From Neisseria sp. (GTDB lineage: Bacteria; Pseudomonadota; Gammaproteobacteria; Burkholderiales; Neisseriaceae), in the NCBI GenBank assembly GCA_030538415.1, contig JAUNTY010000030.1, positions 1-36,373 on the forward strand: a DNA stretch of 36,373 bases, written 5' to 3'. The notes under the pieces were generated by a model. That model was not told the origin of the DNA and did not search any database. It saw only the letters and a program-made list of their open reading frames with translations. This document shows, piece by piece, positions 9,403 to 18,322 of the stretch. The stretch's first letter is position 1; every line of letters starts with the position of its first letter. Both the position numbers and the translations under genes were made by a program.

Positions 9403-10716
9403 GTGGCTAATCAACAATCTTCATCAGGGCTGGCAAAATTTGGTGATTTGAAAAAAAGATTACTGTTTTTGTTAGGAGCATTGGTTGTTTTCCGTATCGG
9501 TGCTCATATCCCTGTTCCGGGTGTGGATGCGGCCGCTCTAGCTAAGCTATACGAAAGCGCAAGCAGTGGCATGCTGGGCATGTTGAACATGTTTTCTGGT
9601 GGGTCACTGGAGCGCTTTAGTATTTTTGCTATCGGTATCATGCCGTATATCTCTGCATCAATTATCATTCAGTTGGCTTCTGAAATATTGCCTTCCTTGA
9701 AGGCTTTGAAGAAGGAAGGTGAGGCAGGACGCAGGGTAATAACGAAATATACTCGCTACGGTACTGTATTGTTGGCAATTTTGCAAAGCTTTGGCGTTGC
9801 TACATTCGTGTTTCAACAAGGTGTCGTGGTTGCATCGCAGCTTGAGTTTTATATTTCTACGGTGGTTTGTTTGGTAACCGGAACCATGTTTTTGATGTGG
9901 CTCGGTGAGCAAATGACCGAACGAGGTGTTGGTAATGGCATTTCGTTGATCATTACGGCAGGTATTGCGGCAGGTATACCTTCAGGTATTGCCCGTCTCC
10001 TTACGCTAACCAGTCAAGGTTCAATGAGCATGTTGATGGCAGTGGCCATCGTCGTTGGTGTGTTGGCTTTGATTTATGCTGTGGTGTATTTCGAGAGTGC
10101 GCAGCGAAAGATTCCGATACATTATGCGAAACGCCAAGTGGGGAATCGCTTGATGCAAGGACAGAATACCCATATGCCGTTTAAGCTAAATATGGCCGGT
10201 GTTATTCCTCCTATTTTTGCATCCAGTATCATTTTGTTCCCTTCTACTTTATTGAGTTGGTTTGGTTCAAATAATACGGATAGTTGGCTGTATAAAGTTG
10301 CAGGTATGCTGCAGCATGGTCAACCTGTATATATTTTATTGTTTGCAGCAACCATTATTTTCTTTTGCTATTTCTATACGGCACTGGTGTTCAGCCCGCG
10401 TGAGATGGCAGAAAATTTGAAAAAAAGTGGTGCTTTTGTTCCTGGTATCCGTCCGGGCGAACAGACTTCCAGATATTTGGAAAAAGTGGTATTACGGTTA
10501 ACCTTTTTCGGGGCTCTGTATATTACAATTATCTGTTTGATTCCCGAGTTCTTGACAACAGCTTTAAATATTCCATTTTATTTAGGTGGAACATCTCTGT
10601 TGATTCTTGTAGTGGTAACCATGGATTTCAGCACACAAATTGCTTCATATCGTGTTACTCAGCAGTATGAACACTTGATGAAGCGTTCTGATATGAAATC
10701 GTTATCACGTAAATAA
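9403..10716 (+). CDS. secY: Protein translocase subunit SecY
   Basis: A 437-residue, ten-span inner membrane channel of the Sec translocon. It begins with a GTG codon (9403) preceded by AGGA; the N-terminus is [20 protein letters not shown]. Diagnostic segments are [53 protein letters not shown] and the cytosolic loop [16 protein letters not shown]. Its place between rplO and infA is conserved across bacteria. Confidence 0.98.
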   Translation: MANQQSSSGLAKFGDLKKRLLFLLGALVVFRIGAHIPVPGVDAAALAKLYESASSGMLGMLNMFSGGSLERFSIFAIGIMPYISASIIIQLASEILPSLKALKKEGEAGRRVITKYTRYGTVLLAILQSFGVATFVFQQGVVVASQLEFYISTVVCLVTGTMFLMWLGEQMTERGVGNGISLIITAGIAAGIPSGIARLLTLTSQGSMSMLMAVAIVVGVLALIYAVVYFESAQRKIPIHYAKRQVGNRLMQGQNTHMPFKLNMAGVIPPIFASSIILFPSTLLSWFGSNNTDSWLYKVAGMLQHGQPVYILLFAATIIFFCYFYTALVFSPREMAENLKKSGAFVPGIRPGEQTSRYLEKVVLRLTFFGALYITIICLIPEFLTTALNIPFYLGGTSLLILVVVTMDFSTQIASYRVTQQYEHLMKRSDMKSLSRK

Positions 10717-10720
10717 GATT

Positions 10721-10939
10721 ATGGCTAAAGAAGATACCATACAGATGCAGGGTGAGATTCTGGAAACACTACCCAATGCAACATTTAAAGTAAAGCTTGA
10801 AAACGATCACGTCGTTTTGGGTCATATTTCAGGAAAAATGCGGATGCACTATATTCGTATTTCACCGGGAGACAAGGTTACTGTTGAATTGACTCCTTAT
10901 GATTTGACCCGTGCGCGTATTGTGTTCCGGGCAAGATAA
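10721..10939 (+). CDS. infA: Translation initiation factor IF-1
   Basis: A 72-residue S1-like OB-fold protein that starts [24 protein letters not shown] and ends [15 protein letters not shown]. It occupies the ribosomal A site during initiation. The ATG is four bases after the secY stop without a strong Shine-Dalgarno sequence, so coupling to secY is likely. Confidence 0.98.
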   Translation: MAKEDTIQMQGEILETLPNATFKVKLENDHVVLGHISGKMRMHYIRISPGDKVTVELTPYDLTRARIVFRAR

Positions 10940-10957
10940 TTAACGAAAGGAAAAATA

Positions 10958-11071
10958 ATGCGTGTACAACCTTCTGTGAAGAAAATCTGCCGTAATTGCA
11001 AGATTATTCGTCGTAATCGTGTGGTTCGTGTGATTTGTACTGACCCCCGTCACAAACAACGTCAAGGCTAA
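10958..11071 (+). CDS. rpmJ: 50S ribosomal protein L36
   Basis: A 37-residue L36: it starts [15 protein letters not shown] and ends HKQRQG. The zinc-ribbon ligands C11, C14, C27 and H32 are all present, so this is the zinc-binding form. GAAAGG lies eight bases before the ATG. It is the last gene of the spc segment, and a candidate promoter for the alpha operon begins immediately after its stop. Confidence 0.96.
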   Translation: MRVQPSVKKICRNCKIIRRNRVVRVICTDPRHKQRQG

Positions 11072-11075
11072 TGTT

Positions 11076-11104
11076 TTACATTGGTGTTGGTTTTGTGGTA
11101 TAGT
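11076..11104 (+). promoter_or_regulatory. Candidate alpha-operon promoter before rpsM
   Basis: TTACAT (11076-11081) and TATAGT (11099-11104) are 17 bases apart. The -10 is preceded by TGG, giving an extended -10 (TGnTATAGT). It lies in the 63-base rpmJ-rpsM gap, where an internal promoter for the alpha genes would be expected. Prediction from motif only. Confidence 0.55.
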
Positions 11105-11134
11105 GACCAACTTTTGTCCTAAAGGAAAAAAAAT

Positions 11135-11497
11135 ATGGCTCGTATTGCAGGGGTGAATATCCCTAACAACGCCCATATCGTAATCGGCTTGCAGGCCATT
11201 TATGGTATTGGCGCTACTCGTGCTAAATCAATTTGTGAAGCTGCCGGTATTGTACCGAGCACTAAAGTCAAAGATTTGGACGAGACCCAGTTGGATGCTT
11301 TGCGCGAACAAGTTGCTAAATATGAAGTAGAAGGTGATTTGCGCCGTGAAGTGACCATGAGCATCAAACGCTTGATGGATATGGGTTGCTACCGTGGTTT
11401 CCGCCACCGTCGTGGTCTGCCGTGCCGCGGCCAGCGTACTCGTACCAATGCCCGTACCCGTAAAGGTCCGCGCAAAGCGATTGCCGGTAAAAAATAA
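11135..11497 (+). CDS. rpsM: 30S ribosomal protein S13
   Basis: A 120-residue S13 with [26 protein letters not shown] at the start. The C-terminal tail ([22 protein letters not shown]) reaches P-site tRNA. It forms bridges to L5 and L31. AAAGGA precedes the ATG. It is the first gene of the alpha segment and is followed 18 bases later by rpsK. Confidence 0.98.
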   Translation: MARIAGVNIPNNAHIVIGLQAIYGIGATRAKSICEAAGIVPSTKVKDLDETQLDALREQVAKYEVEGDLRREVTMSIKRLMDMGCYRGFRHRRGLPCRGQRTRTNARTRKGPRKAIAGKK

Positions 11498-11515
11498 TTT
11501 TTAAGGATTTCATTA

Positions 11516-11911
11516 ATGGCTAAAGCAAACACAGCCTCGCGTGTACGCAAAAAAGTACGTAAAACCGTGAGTGAAGGTATTGTGCATGTACATGCATCTT
11601 TTAACAATACCATCATTACTATTACCGATCGTCAAGGCAATGCATTATCTTGGGCTACCTCTGGCGGTGCCGGTTTTAAAGGTTCTCGTAAAAGTACACC
11701 GTTTGCAGCTCAGGTAGCTGCAGAAGCCGCTGGTAAAGTTGCCCAAGAGTATGGCGTAAAAAATCTGGAAGTTCGCATTAAAGGCCCGGGTCCCGGTCGT
11801 GAATCTTCTGTACGTGCGCTCAACGCTCTTGGCTTCAAGATTACCAGCATTACCGACGTTACCCCGTTGCCGCATAACGGTTGCCGTCCGCCTAAAAAAC
11901 GTCGTATTTAA
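11516..11911 (+). CDS. rpsK: 30S ribosomal protein S11
   Basis: A 131-residue S11 with [21 protein letters not shown] near residues 23-43, [16 protein letters not shown] and the [18 protein letters not shown] motif. The C-terminus is [18 protein letters not shown]. It forms part of the mRNA exit path at the platform of the 30S subunit. Confidence 0.98.
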
Positions 11912-11929
11912 TATTGGAGTGATTGAGAT

Positions 11930-12550
11930 ATGGCACGTTATATCGGCCCGAAATGTAAGTTAGCCCGCCGTGAGGGTACTGATTTGTTTTTGAAGAGTGC
12001 TCGTCGCTCTTTGGAGTCTAAATGTAAACTGGATTCTGCACCTGGTCAACACGGTGCCCGCAAGCCGCGGTTGTCTGACTATGGTTTGCAATTGCGTGAA
12101 AAGCAAAAAATCCGCCGGATCTATGGTGTGTTAGAGCGCCAGTTCCGCCGTTATTTTGCTGAAGCTTCACGCCGTAAAGGCTCCACCGGCGAGTTGTTGT
12201 TGCAATTGCTGGAATCCCGATTGGATAACGTTGTATACCGTATGGGCTATGGTTCTACCCGTGCGGAAGCACGTCAGTTGGTGTCGCACAAAGCCATTAC
12301 CGTTAATGGCCAGCTTGTGAACATTCCGTCATATCAAGTCAAAGCCGGCGATATCGTTGCCGTACGTGAAAAAGCGAAAAAACAGGTACGCATTCAGGAA
12401 GCTTTGGGCTTGGCCACGCAAATAGGCTTGCCGAGCTGGGTATCAGTAGATGCAGGCAAAATGGAAGGTGTATTCAAGAATATGCCGGATCGTTCAGAAT
12501 TGACTGGCGATATTAATGAACAGCTGGTGGTAGAGTTCTACTCTAAATAA
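11930..12550 (+). CDS. rpsD: 30S ribosomal protein S4
   Basis: A 206-residue S4 that starts [19 protein letters not shown], with the [17 protein letters not shown] segment and an S4 RNA-binding domain at about 95-160 ([32 protein letters not shown]). The CxxC pair of zinc-binding S4 proteins is absent. S4 is a primary 16S rRNA binder, and in E. coli it autoregulates the alpha operon. Confidence 0.98.
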   Translation: MARYIGPKCKLARREGTDLFLKSARRSLESKCKLDSAPGQHGARKPRLSDYGLQLREKQKIRRIYGVLERQFRRYFAEASRRKGSTGELLLQLLESRLDNVVYRMGYGSTRAEARQLVSHKAITVNGQLVNIPSYQVKAGDIVAVREKAKKQVRIQEALGLATQIGLPSWVSVDAGKMEGVFKNMPDRSELTGDINEQLVVEFYSK

Positions 12551-12575
12551 TGCTAGCTCAGTGAGGGACAGTTAA

Positions 12576-13562
12576 ATGCAAAATAGCACTTCCGAATTCT
12601 TGAAACCTCGTCAAATTGATGTGGATACTTTGTCTACGACTCGTGCCAAAGTGTCAATGCAGCCTTTTGAACGTGGTTTCGGCCATACTTTAGGTAATGC
12701 TTTGCGTCGTATCTTACTGTCATCCATGAATGGTTTTGCTCCGACTGAAGTGGCTATTGTCGGCGTGTTGCATGAATACTCTACTCTTGATGGGGTGCAA
12801 GAAGATATTGTTGATATTCTCTTGAATCTGAAGGGCGTTGTGTTCAAGCTGCATGGCCGTAGCCAAGTCCAGTTGGCCTTGAAAAAATCAGGTGCCGGTG
12901 CAGTAACGGCTGGCGATATTGATTTGCCGCATGATGTGGAAATCATTAATCCTGAACACATTATCTGTCATTTGTCTGACAATGGTAATGTTGAGATGGA
13001 AATCAAGGTTGAGCAAGGCCGTGGTTACCAGTCTGTTTCGGGTCGTCGGGCAGTGCGTGATGATAACAAACAGATTGGTGCTATCCAATTGGATGCGAGC
13101 TTTTCGCCCATCAGCCGTGTTAGCTTTGAAGTTGAACCTGCGCGTGTGGAACAGCGCACGGATTTGGATCGTTTGGTTTTGGATATTGAAACAGACGGTT
13201 CGATTGATCCGGAAGAAGCTGTACGCAGTGCAGCACGTATTTTAATTGACCAAATGTCTATTTTTGCTGATTTGCAAGGTACGCCGGTTGAAGAGATTGA
13301 GGAAAAAGCACCTCCGATTGACCCGATTCTCTTGCGCCCGGTGGATGATTTGGAATTAACAGTACGTTCAGCTAACTGCTTGAAAGCTGAAGATATTTAT
13401 TATATTGGCGATTTGATTCAACGTACTGAGACAGAGTTGCTGAAGACTCCGAACTTAGGCCGTAAGTCTTTGAACGAAATCAAAGAGGTGTTGGCCTCTA
13501 AAGGTTTGACGTTGGGATCAAAACTGGAAGCTTGGCCGCCCGTCGGCTTGGAAAAGCCGTAA
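12576..13562 (+). CDS. rpoA: DNA-directed RNA polymerase subunit alpha
   Basis: A 328-residue alpha subunit. The N-terminal dimerisation domain contains [21 protein letters not shown] near residues 29-49, and the C-terminal domain (about 255-328) has the UP-element/activator-contact helices around [18 protein letters not shown]. It is normal in length. GTGAGGGA precedes the ATG. Its position between rpsD and rplQ is the conserved alpha-operon order. Confidence 0.98.
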   Translation: MQNSTSEFLKPRQIDVDTLSTTRAKVSMQPFERGFGHTLGNALRRILLSSMNGFAPTEVAIVGVLHEYSTLDGVQEDIVDILLNLKGVVFKLHGRSQVQLALKKSGAGAVTAGDIDLPHDVEIINPEHIICHLSDNGNVEMEIKVEQGRGYQSVSGRRAVRDDNKQIGAIQLDASFSPISRVSFEVEPARVEQRTDLDRLVLDIETDGSIDPEEAVRSAARILIDQMSIFADLQGTPVEEIEEKAPPIDPILLRPVDDLELTVRSANCLKAEDIYYIGDLIQRTETELLKTPNLGRKSLNEIKEVLASKGLTLGSKLEAWPPVGLEKP

Positions 13563-13586
13563 GTTTGAAGATTAAAGGATAATGAC

Positions 13587-13967
13587 ATGCGTCATCGTAA
13601 TGGCAATCGTAAATTAAACCGCACCAGCAGCCACCGTGCTGCGATGTTGCGTAACATGGCAAACTCTTTGTTGACCCATGAAACCATCGTGACCACTTTG
13701 CCTAAAGCAAAAGAATTGCGTCGCGTTGTAGAGCCCTTGATTACCTTGGGTAAAAAATCGTCTTTGGCTAACCGCCGTTTGGCATTTAACCGCACTCGTG
13801 ATCGAGATGTTGTTGTTAAACTGTTTGATGACTTGGGTCCGCGTTTTGCCGCCCGTAATGGCGGTTATGTTCGCGTGCTGAAATATGGTTTCCGTAAAGG
13901 CGACAACGCTCCCTTGGCTCTGGTTGAATTGGTTGACAAAGCTGCTGAAGCGAATGAGCAAGCGTAA
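13587..13967 (+). CDS. rplQ: 50S ribosomal protein L17
   Basis: A 126-residue L17 with [25 protein letters not shown] at the start and the [27 protein letters not shown] region. It is the last gene of the ribosomal super-operon. A strong terminator lies 12 bases after the stop. Confidence 0.98.
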   Translation: MRHRNGNRKLNRTSSHRAAMLRNMANSLLTHETIVTTLPKAKELRRVVEPLITLGKKSSLANRRLAFNRTRDRDVVVKLFDDLGPRFAARNGGYVRVLKYGFRKGDNAPLALVELVDKAAEANEQA

Positions 13968-13978
13968 GTGCTTAAGTG

Positions 13979-14006
13979 AAAACCAGCCGTAAGGCTGGTT
14001 TTTTTT
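13979..14006 (+). terminator. Intrinsic terminator of the ribosomal operon
   Basis: AACCAGCC (13981-13988), loop GTAA, GGCTGGTT (13993-14000), followed by a continuous run of T. Two upstream As extend the stem into the T tract. This ends transcription after rplQ. Confidence 0.93.
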
Positions 14007-14059
14007 AATACCTGAAATATCAGTAATTACTATAGAGGGAAAACTTACTCTAATTCTAA

Positions 14060-14140
14060 TATAGTGAAAAAACTTAATTTCTAAATCTGTACTGTCTGCG
14101 GCTTGCTGCCTTGTATTAAAAATTAAGTTTTTCCACTATA
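14060..14140. mobile_element. Short Correia-like element nested in the outer one
   Basis: An 81-base unit bounded by TATAGTGAAAAAACTTAAT and ATTAAGTTTTTCCACTATA (18 of 19 positions complementary). The interior carries only half of the usual core (CTGTACTGTCTGCGGCTTGC). Removing it together with one TA would join CTAA-TA-CAAGG, consistent with insertion at a TA dinucleotide. Confidence 0.75.
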
Positions 14141-14194
14141 CAAGGCAGCAAGCCGCAGACAGTACAGATTTAGAAATTAAGTTTAACCACTATA
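14060..14194. repeat. Long inverted repeat, 56-base arms
   Basis: Bases 14060-14115 and 14139-14194 are inverted copies matching at 53 of 56 positions. The 46 bases next to the 23-base loop match without error. Any read-through RNA would form a very long duplex, a likely RNase III substrate. It arises from oppositely oriented Correia core copies. Confidence 0.9.
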
Positions 14195-14259
14195 GTACGG
14201 CCAGGCGCAGCAACGCGGTAGTAGGAATTAAGTTTTCCCTCTATACAAAACTGCTACGC

Positions 14260-14345
14260 TATAGCTGTAAAACTTGCTGTTCATTGGCGTTGCTACTCCT
14301 GGCGATACTACCGTGCTGCCTGCGGCTTGTTGTCTTGTATGAATT
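14260..14345. mobile_element. Degenerate Correia-like element
   Basis: TATAGC (14260) is followed by GGCGTTGCTACTCC (about 14286) and CTGCCTGCGGCTTGTTGTC (about 14316). This is the same order as in intact copies in that orientation, but with many differences and no clean right terminus. It appears to be an older remnant next to the composite element. From rplQ to 14489 nothing else is recognisable. Confidence 0.5.
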
Positions 14346-14418
14346 TTAATTTTGAAAATTAAGTGTAAGGCTCCTGATTATAGCAGGTATTTCAAAGACT
14401 TCTGTAGTATAGGGCGGA

Positions 14419-14447
14419 TTATATGCGTTGTCGCATTGTGCTATAAT
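14419..14447 (+). promoter_or_regulatory. Candidate promoter for the secreted hypothetical gene
   Basis: TATAAT (14442-14447) is preceded by TGC, giving an extended -10. A weak -35-like TTATAT lies 17 bases upstream (14419-14424). It is 42 bases before the ATG at 14490. Confidence 0.55.
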
Positions 14448-14489
14448 TCGCAACGAATTGGTTTTCAAGATGGTTGCAAGGGGAGGCGC

Positions 14490-14873
14490 ATGAGAAAGGT
14501 ATTGGCTGTATGCATTTTGTTGTGTTCATCTTTAACATGGGCTCAACGTGGCATTCCTGAAGATATGGATGTGGCTATTTTAAAAGAGGTTAACTATCCG
14601 CTGGTGGTATTGAGCACTGGCAATTTTCCTTGGTTGAAAGTATTGACCTTGGGTTGGCTTGATAATACCTCTGCTGCTTTCAAAGTTTCGCCAAATATTA
14701 AAATTAAAGATGAACGTAACCGTTTTATTGTGCGGGGTAGATTGGTTGCACAAACCGGTAAGGCGGTGGCGGTGAAGCGGGACGGTGGAAATAATATCGA
14801 AGAAATATGGGTGCTTTCCAATCCGGAACGTCGGATGTTTGAGCAGCGTGGTAATCAGTTATTACAAAAATAA
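14490..14873 (+). CDS. Secreted hypothetical protein, 127 aa
   Basis: I do not recognise a named family. ATG 14490 is chosen because it follows AAGGGGAGG and opens a clear signal peptide (MRKVLAVCILLCSSLTWA, probable cut before QRG). The mature part is about 109 residues, soluble and basic (VRGRLVAQTGKAVAVKRDGG), with a predominantly beta-strand look. It contains no cysteine after the signal. A longer in-frame reading from 14352 would cross the promoter and is rejected. It has its own promoter and lies 24 bases before miaB, with which it may be co-transcribed. The product is probably periplasmic. Confidence 0.75.
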   Translation: MRKVLAVCILLCSSLTWAQRGIPEDMDVAILKEVNYPLVVLSTGNFPWLKVLTLGWLDNTSAAFKVSPNIKIKDERNRFIVRGRLVAQTGKAVAVKRDGGNNIEEIWVLSNPERRMFEQRGNQLLQK

Positions 14874-14897
14874 GTTGTATATTAAAGTTTGAATGTT

Positions 14898-16229
14898 ATG
14901 AAAAAAGTATTTATCCGTACCTTTGGTTGTCAAATGAATGAGTATGACAGTGAGAAAATGCTGTCTGTGTTGGCCGAAGGTGATGATTTGGTACAAGTCG
15001 GCGAGGCTGATGAGGCTGACATAATTCTTTTTAATACTTGTTCTGTGCGTGAAAAAGCGCAGGAAAAAGTTTTTTCTGATTTGGGGCGGGTTAAACCGCT
15101 CAAGGCAAAAAATCCGAATCTGATTATCGGCGTGGGTGGTTGCGTGGCTTCACAAGAGGGTGAGGCGATTGTGAAACGTGCGCCTTTCGTAGATGTGGTG
15201 TTTGGCCCGCAAACCCTGCACCGTCTGCCGCAAATGATTGATGAAAAAAAGGAAACCGGGAAATCTCAAGTGGATATTTCGTTTCCTGAAATTGAAAAAT
15301 TCGACCATCTGCCGCCCGCGCGCGTAGAAGGAGGCTCGGCGTTTGTGTCGATTATGGAAGGCTGCTCGAAATATTGCAGCTTCTGTGTGGTGCCTTACAC
15401 CCGCGGTGAAGAATTTTCCCGCCCGCTCAACGATGTATTGACCGAAATCGCCAACCTCGCCCAGCAAGGTGTGAAAGAAATCAATCTGCTAGGGCAGAAT
15501 GTGAATGCCTATCGCGGTTTGATGGACGACGGCGAAATCTGTGATTTCGCCATGCTGCTGCGGATTGTGCATGAAATCCCGGGCATCGAACGGATGCGTT
15601 TCACCACCAGCCACCCGCGTGAATTCAGCGACCGCATCATCGAATGCTACCGCGATTTGCCGAAACTGGTGTCGCATCTGCATCTGCCGATTCAGAGCGG
15701 CTCGGATCGGGTATTGTCGGCAATGAAGCGCGGCTATACCGCATTGGAATACAAGTCGATTATCCGCAAATTGCGTGCCATCCGTCCTGATTTGTGTTTG
15801 AGTTCCGACTTCATCGTCGGTTTTCCCGGCGAGACCGAGGCCGAATTCGAGCAAACCTTGAAGCTGGTGAAAGACATTGCCTTCGACTTGAGTTTTGTAT
15901 TTATTTATAGTTCGCGCCCGGGTACGCCCGCGGCCAATCTGCCCGACGATACGTCACATGAAGAAAAAGTGCGCCGTTTGGAGGCTTTGAACGAAGTTAT
16001 TGAAGCCGAAACCACCCGCATCAACCAAACCATGATTGGCACGGTGCAGCGCTGTCTGGTAGAGGGAGTGTCGAAAAAAGATCCCGACCAGTTGCAGGCT
16101 CGTACTGCCAATAACCGTGTGGTCAACTTTACCGGTAATCCGCGGCTGATTAATCAGATGGTGGAATTGGAAATCAAAGAGGCGTTTACCTTCTCGCTGC
16201 GCGGCGAAGTGTGCACCGCCGAAGTTTAA
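14898..16229 (+). CDS. miaB: tRNA-2-methylthio-N6-dimethylallyladenosine synthase
   Basis: A 443-residue radical-SAM methylthiotransferase that converts i6A37 to ms2i6A37 in tRNA. The N-terminal UPF0004 domain has C11, C48 and C82, which hold the auxiliary 4Fe-4S cluster. The radical SAM motif CSKYCSFC gives C156, C160 and C163, and GGCVASQEG and the C-terminal TRAM domain are present. I chose ATG 14898 because the protein then begins [22 protein letters not shown] three codons earlier is possible, and no strong Shine-Dalgarno sequence is seen. Confidence 0.95.
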   Translation: MKKVFIRTFGCQMNEYDSEKMLSVLAEGDDLVQVGEADEADIILFNTCSVREKAQEKVFSDLGRVKPLKAKNPNLIIGVGGCVASQEGEAIVKRAPFVDVVFGPQTLHRLPQMIDEKKETGKSQVDISFPEIEKFDHLPPARVEGGSAFVSIMEGCSKYCSFCVVPYTRGEEFSRPLNDVLTEIANLAQQGVKEINLLGQNVNAYRGLMDDGEICDFAMLLRIVHEIPGIERMRFTTSHPREFSDRIIECYRDLPKLVSHLHLPIQSGSDRVLSAMKRGYTALEYKSIIRKLRAIRPDLCLSSDFIVGFPGETEAEFEQTLKLVKDIAFDLSFVFIYSSRPGTPAANLPDDTSHEEKVRRLEALNEVIEAETTRINQTMIGTVQRCLVEGVSKKDPDQLQARTANNRVVNFTGNPRLINQMVELEIKEAFTFSLRGEVCTAEV

Positions 16230-16244
16230 CGCTTGTTCTTGCGG

Positions 16245-16273
16245 ATCTGCCGGTTATTGCCGGCAGATTTTTT
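16245..16273 (+). terminator. Terminator after miaB
   Basis: ATCTGCCGG (16245-16253), loop TTATTG, CCGGCAGAT (16260-16268), then TTTTT. It is followed directly by an AG-DUS in reverse orientation. Confidence 0.9.
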
Positions 16274-16283
16274 CAGACGGCCT
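16272..16283 (-). repeat. AG-DUS after miaB
   Basis: Minus-strand AGGCCGTCTGAA, adjoining the T tract of the miaB terminator. Confidence 0.95.
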
Positions 16284-16310
16284 CTGCCTTTAATGAAGGA
16301 TTCGCCAAGG

Positions 16311-16524
16311 TATAGTCGAAGAAGTTAGTTTCTTCTACGGCGTTGGCTCGCCTTGTCGTACTATAGTGGAAAAACTTAATATTTGATACAGGGCAGCAAA
16401 CCGCAGACAGTACAGATAGTACGGCAAGGTGCAGCAACGCCGTAGCAGATATTAAGTTTTTTCACTATATCTATGCTGTCTGCGGCTCGCCGCCTTGTGT
16501 CAGGATCTAATTTCTCCGACTATG
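16311..16524. mobile_element. Correia-like element interrupted by a second one
   Basis: The left end TATAGTCGAAGAAGTTAG and the complement of the right end (CTAATTTCTCCGACTATG) agree at 15 of 18 positions. The left part carries CGGCGTTGGCTCGCCTTGTCGTAC and the right part GCTGTCTGCGGCTCGCCGCCTTGT. With the inner element (16362-16469) removed except for one TA, the outer one reads continuously and is 108 bases, the length of a standard short Correia element. Confidence 0.85.
16362..16469. mobile_element. Intact Correia-like element (inner, 108 bases)
   Basis: Bounded by TATAGTGGAAAAACTTAATAT and ATATTAAGTTTTTTCACTATA, a near-perfect inverted repeat. The core includes CCGCAGACAGTACAGATAGT followed by ACGGCAAGGTGCAGCAACGC. 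It lies in the CGTAC-TA-TCTATG sequence of the outer element, with TA on both sides, as expected for TA-target insertion. Confidence 0.88.
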
Positions 16525-16560
16525 TGAGCTTCCTGTATGACTGCGAAACGTGCCATTCAT

Positions 16561-16665
16561 GCGGCGTTGCTGTACCTAAGCTCAAGAAAACGGCTTGACC
16601 AAGATCGAACCTAAAATCCGCAGCTCTGGGCTAACTGCCGCAGGTGTTGTCTTGTGTCAGTATGC
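16561..16665. mobile_element. Degenerate long-type Correia remnant
   Basis: GCGGCGTTGCTGTACCTAAG-CTCAAG resembles the internal segment of long (about 155 base) Correia elements. CTGCCGCAGGTGTTGTCTTG near 16635 resembles the core end. Termini are not recognisable. The rest of 16525-16780 shows no gene. Confidence 0.4.
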
Positions 16666-16780
16666 AAGTTGTGCTGCTATTAAGCTGGTGCCGTCTTTGT
16701 GCCGGATATGGATTGAAGATGGCAACCCTTGTTTGTTGTCGCGAACAGCATAAATTTGAATGGAATCTGCGCCCACCCCA

Positions 16781-16808
16781 AGGCCGTCTGAATGCTTTCA
16801 GACGGCCT
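16781..16808. repeat. Inverted AG-DUS pair (hairpin)
   Basis: AGGCCGTCTGAA, loop TGCT, TTCAGACGGCCT: a perfect 12-base stem. No T tract follows on the plus strand. It sits 100 bases upstream of the permease promoter and may insulate it, but its main role is presumably DNA uptake. Confidence 0.85.
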
Positions 16809-16906
16809 CTGTCTATCGGCGTGTACCGCCATACAGAAAAACCACATAATCCGCCGCCTTTTATCGATATTGTCAGCAAGTCATCAAGCAGTGGCGATAA
16901 AAGCGT

Positions 16907-16912
16907 TATAAT
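16907..16912 (+). promoter_or_regulatory. Candidate -10 element for the permease gene
   Basis: A perfect TATAAT, 35 bases before the ATG at 16948. No -35 hexamer of good quality lies at the right distance, so this is tentative. Confidence 0.4.
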
Positions 16913-16947
16913 ACCGCCTCTTTTACTTTGCTTTACTCTTTATCATC

Positions 16948-18261
16948 ATGAATAACACGCAAAACAGCCTGCTTGAAAAATGGTTCAAGCTGAAAGAAAA
17001 CGGCAGCAATGTGCGCACCGAGCTGCTGGCCGGCCTGACCACCTTTCTGACCATGTGCTACATCATCATCGTCAACCCCCTGATTCTGTCGGAAACCGGC
17101 ATGGACATCGGCGCGGTATTTGTGGCGACCTGTATTGCTTCGGCGATCGGCTGTTTTGTGATGGGCGGGTTGGCCAATTATCCGATTGCGCTGGCACCGG
17201 GCATGGGCCTGAATGCTTATTTCACTTATGCGGTGGTGAAAGGAATGGGTGTGCCGTGGCAGGTTGCTTTGGGCGCGGTGTTTGTGTCCGGCATCATCTT
17301 CATCCTGTTCAGCCTGTTTAAAGTACGCGAAGCCTTGGTGAATGCGTTGCCGATGTCGTTGAAAATGTCGATTGCGGCCGGTATCGGTTTGTTTCTGGCG
17401 CTGATTGCATTGAAAGGCGCGGGTGTGGTGGTGGGCAACCCTGCTACTTTATTGAGCATGGGCGATGTGCACAATCCTACCGCGTTGCTGGCCATGCTCG
17501 GCTTTTTGATGATTATCGTGCTGGATTACTATCGTGTGCGCGGTGCCATCATCATCAGCATTCTGGCGATTACTGCGGTTGCCATTGCTTTGGGCTTGAG
17601 CGAATTCAAAGGTATAGTGGGTTCGGTGCCGAGCATTGCGCCTACATTTATGCAGATGGATTTCAAAGATTTGTTTACCGCCAGCATGGTGAGCGTGATT
17701 TTTGTTTTCTTTCTGGTGGATTTGTTTGACAGCACCGGTACCTTGGTGGGCGTATCGCACCGTGCGGGTTTGTTGAAAAACGGCAAACTGCCGCGCCTGA
17801 AAAAAGCTTTGCTGGCCGATTCCAGTGCGATTGTGGCCGGTGCCGCTTTGGGCACTTCTTCAACCACGCCGTATATTGAAAGCGCTTCCGGCGTGGCGGC
17901 GGGCGGCCGTACCGGTTTGACGGCCATTACGGTGGGCGTTTTGATGCTGGCCTGCCTGCTGTTTTCACCGTTGGCACAATCGGTGCCGGCATTTGCCACT
18001 GCGCCTGCATTGCTGTATGTGGCTGTACACATGATGCGCAGCGCTACGGAAATCGACTGGAATGACATGACCGAAGCTGCTCCTGCATTCCTGACCATTG
18101 TGTTTATGCCTTTTGCTTATTCTATTGCCGACGGCATCGCCATGGGCTTTATCAGCTATGCCTTGGTGAAACTCTTGTGCGGCCGCGCCAAAGAAGTGCC
18201 GCCTATGGTGTGGATTGTGGCGGTATTGTGGGCGGCCAAGTTCTGGTTTATGGGCGCTTGA
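16948..18261 (+). CDS. NCS2-family purine permease (AzgA/PbuG-like)
   Basis: A 437-residue polytopic protein with about 12-13 membrane segments. The N-terminal block TTFLTMCYIIIVNPLILSET, then FVATCIASAIGCFVMG and NYPIALAPGMGLNAYF, matches the AzgA-like branch of nucleobase transporters (adenine, guanine, hypoxanthine with protons). FVFFLVDLFDSTGTLVGVS and GTSSTTPYIESASGVAAGGRTG cover the two substrate-site half-helices. The exact purine cannot be told. There is no Shine-Dalgarno sequence before the ATG (ACTCTTTATCATC), which is unusual here. It is monocistronic and ends at a DUS-derived terminator facing fba. Confidence 0.9.
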   Translation: MNNTQNSLLEKWFKLKENGSNVRTELLAGLTTFLTMCYIIIVNPLILSETGMDIGAVFVATCIASAIGCFVMGGLANYPIALAPGMGLNAYFTYAVVKGMGVPWQVALGAVFVSGIIFILFSLFKVREALVNALPMSLKMSIAAGIGLFLALIALKGAGVVVGNPATLLSMGDVHNPTALLAMLGFLMIIVLDYYRVRGAIIISILAITAVAIALGLSEFKGIVGSVPSIAPTFMQMDFKDLFTASMVSVIFVFFLVDLFDSTGTLVGVSHRAGLLKNGKLPRLKKALLADSSAIVAGAALGTSSTTPYIESASGVAAGGRTGLTAITVGVLMLACLLFSPLAQSVPAFATAPALLYVAVHMMRSATEIDWNDMTEAAPAFLTIVFMPFAYSIADGIAMGFISYALVKLLCGRAKEVPPMVWIVAVLWAAKFWFMGA

Positions 18262-18280
18262 TTGGATTGGTGTTAAAACA

Positions 18281-18310
18281 AAGGCCGCCTGAACGTTCAG
18301 ACGGCCTTTT
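18281..18310. terminator. DUS-based bidirectional terminator
   Basis: AAGGCCGCCTGAAC followed by GTTCAGACGGCCTT and Ts: an inverted DUS pair with one mismatched arm (GCCGCCTGAA). It lies between the convergent permease and fba genes and has As on one side and Ts on the other. Confidence 0.8.
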
Positions 18311-18322
18311 CATCATCAAAGG

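Larger units (their letters stand above)
14031..14245. mobile_element. Composite Correia-like element (outer) with internal insertions
   Basis: The ends are inverted repeats: TATAGAGGGAAAACTTA at 14031-14047 and its complement in the last 17 bases to 14245. Inside, pieces of the Correia core (GCAGCAAGCCGCAGACAGTACAGAT at about 14145-14170 and GTACGG at 14195 onward) are interrupted twice. One interruption is a complete shorter element (14060-14140). The other is a fragment ending AAGTTTAACCACTATA (to 14194). It is non-coding, of the MITE type that spreads in Neisseria with transposase supplied elsewhere. Confidence 0.75.

Noticed and set aside
14352-14489. N-terminal extension of the secreted hypothetical protein
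   Set aside because: It would place the TATAAT promoter and the AAGGGGAGG ribosome binding site inside the coding region and bury the signal peptide.
16311-16524. CRISPR-like or regulatory repeat array
   Set aside because: The repeats are inverted and nested with TATAG ends, not regularly spaced direct repeats with spacers. The Correia explanation fits every part.
16644-16955. 103-codon plus-strand frame upstream of the permease
   Set aside because: It runs through a Correia remnant, a DUS hairpin and the permease promoter, and the composition is not protein-like.
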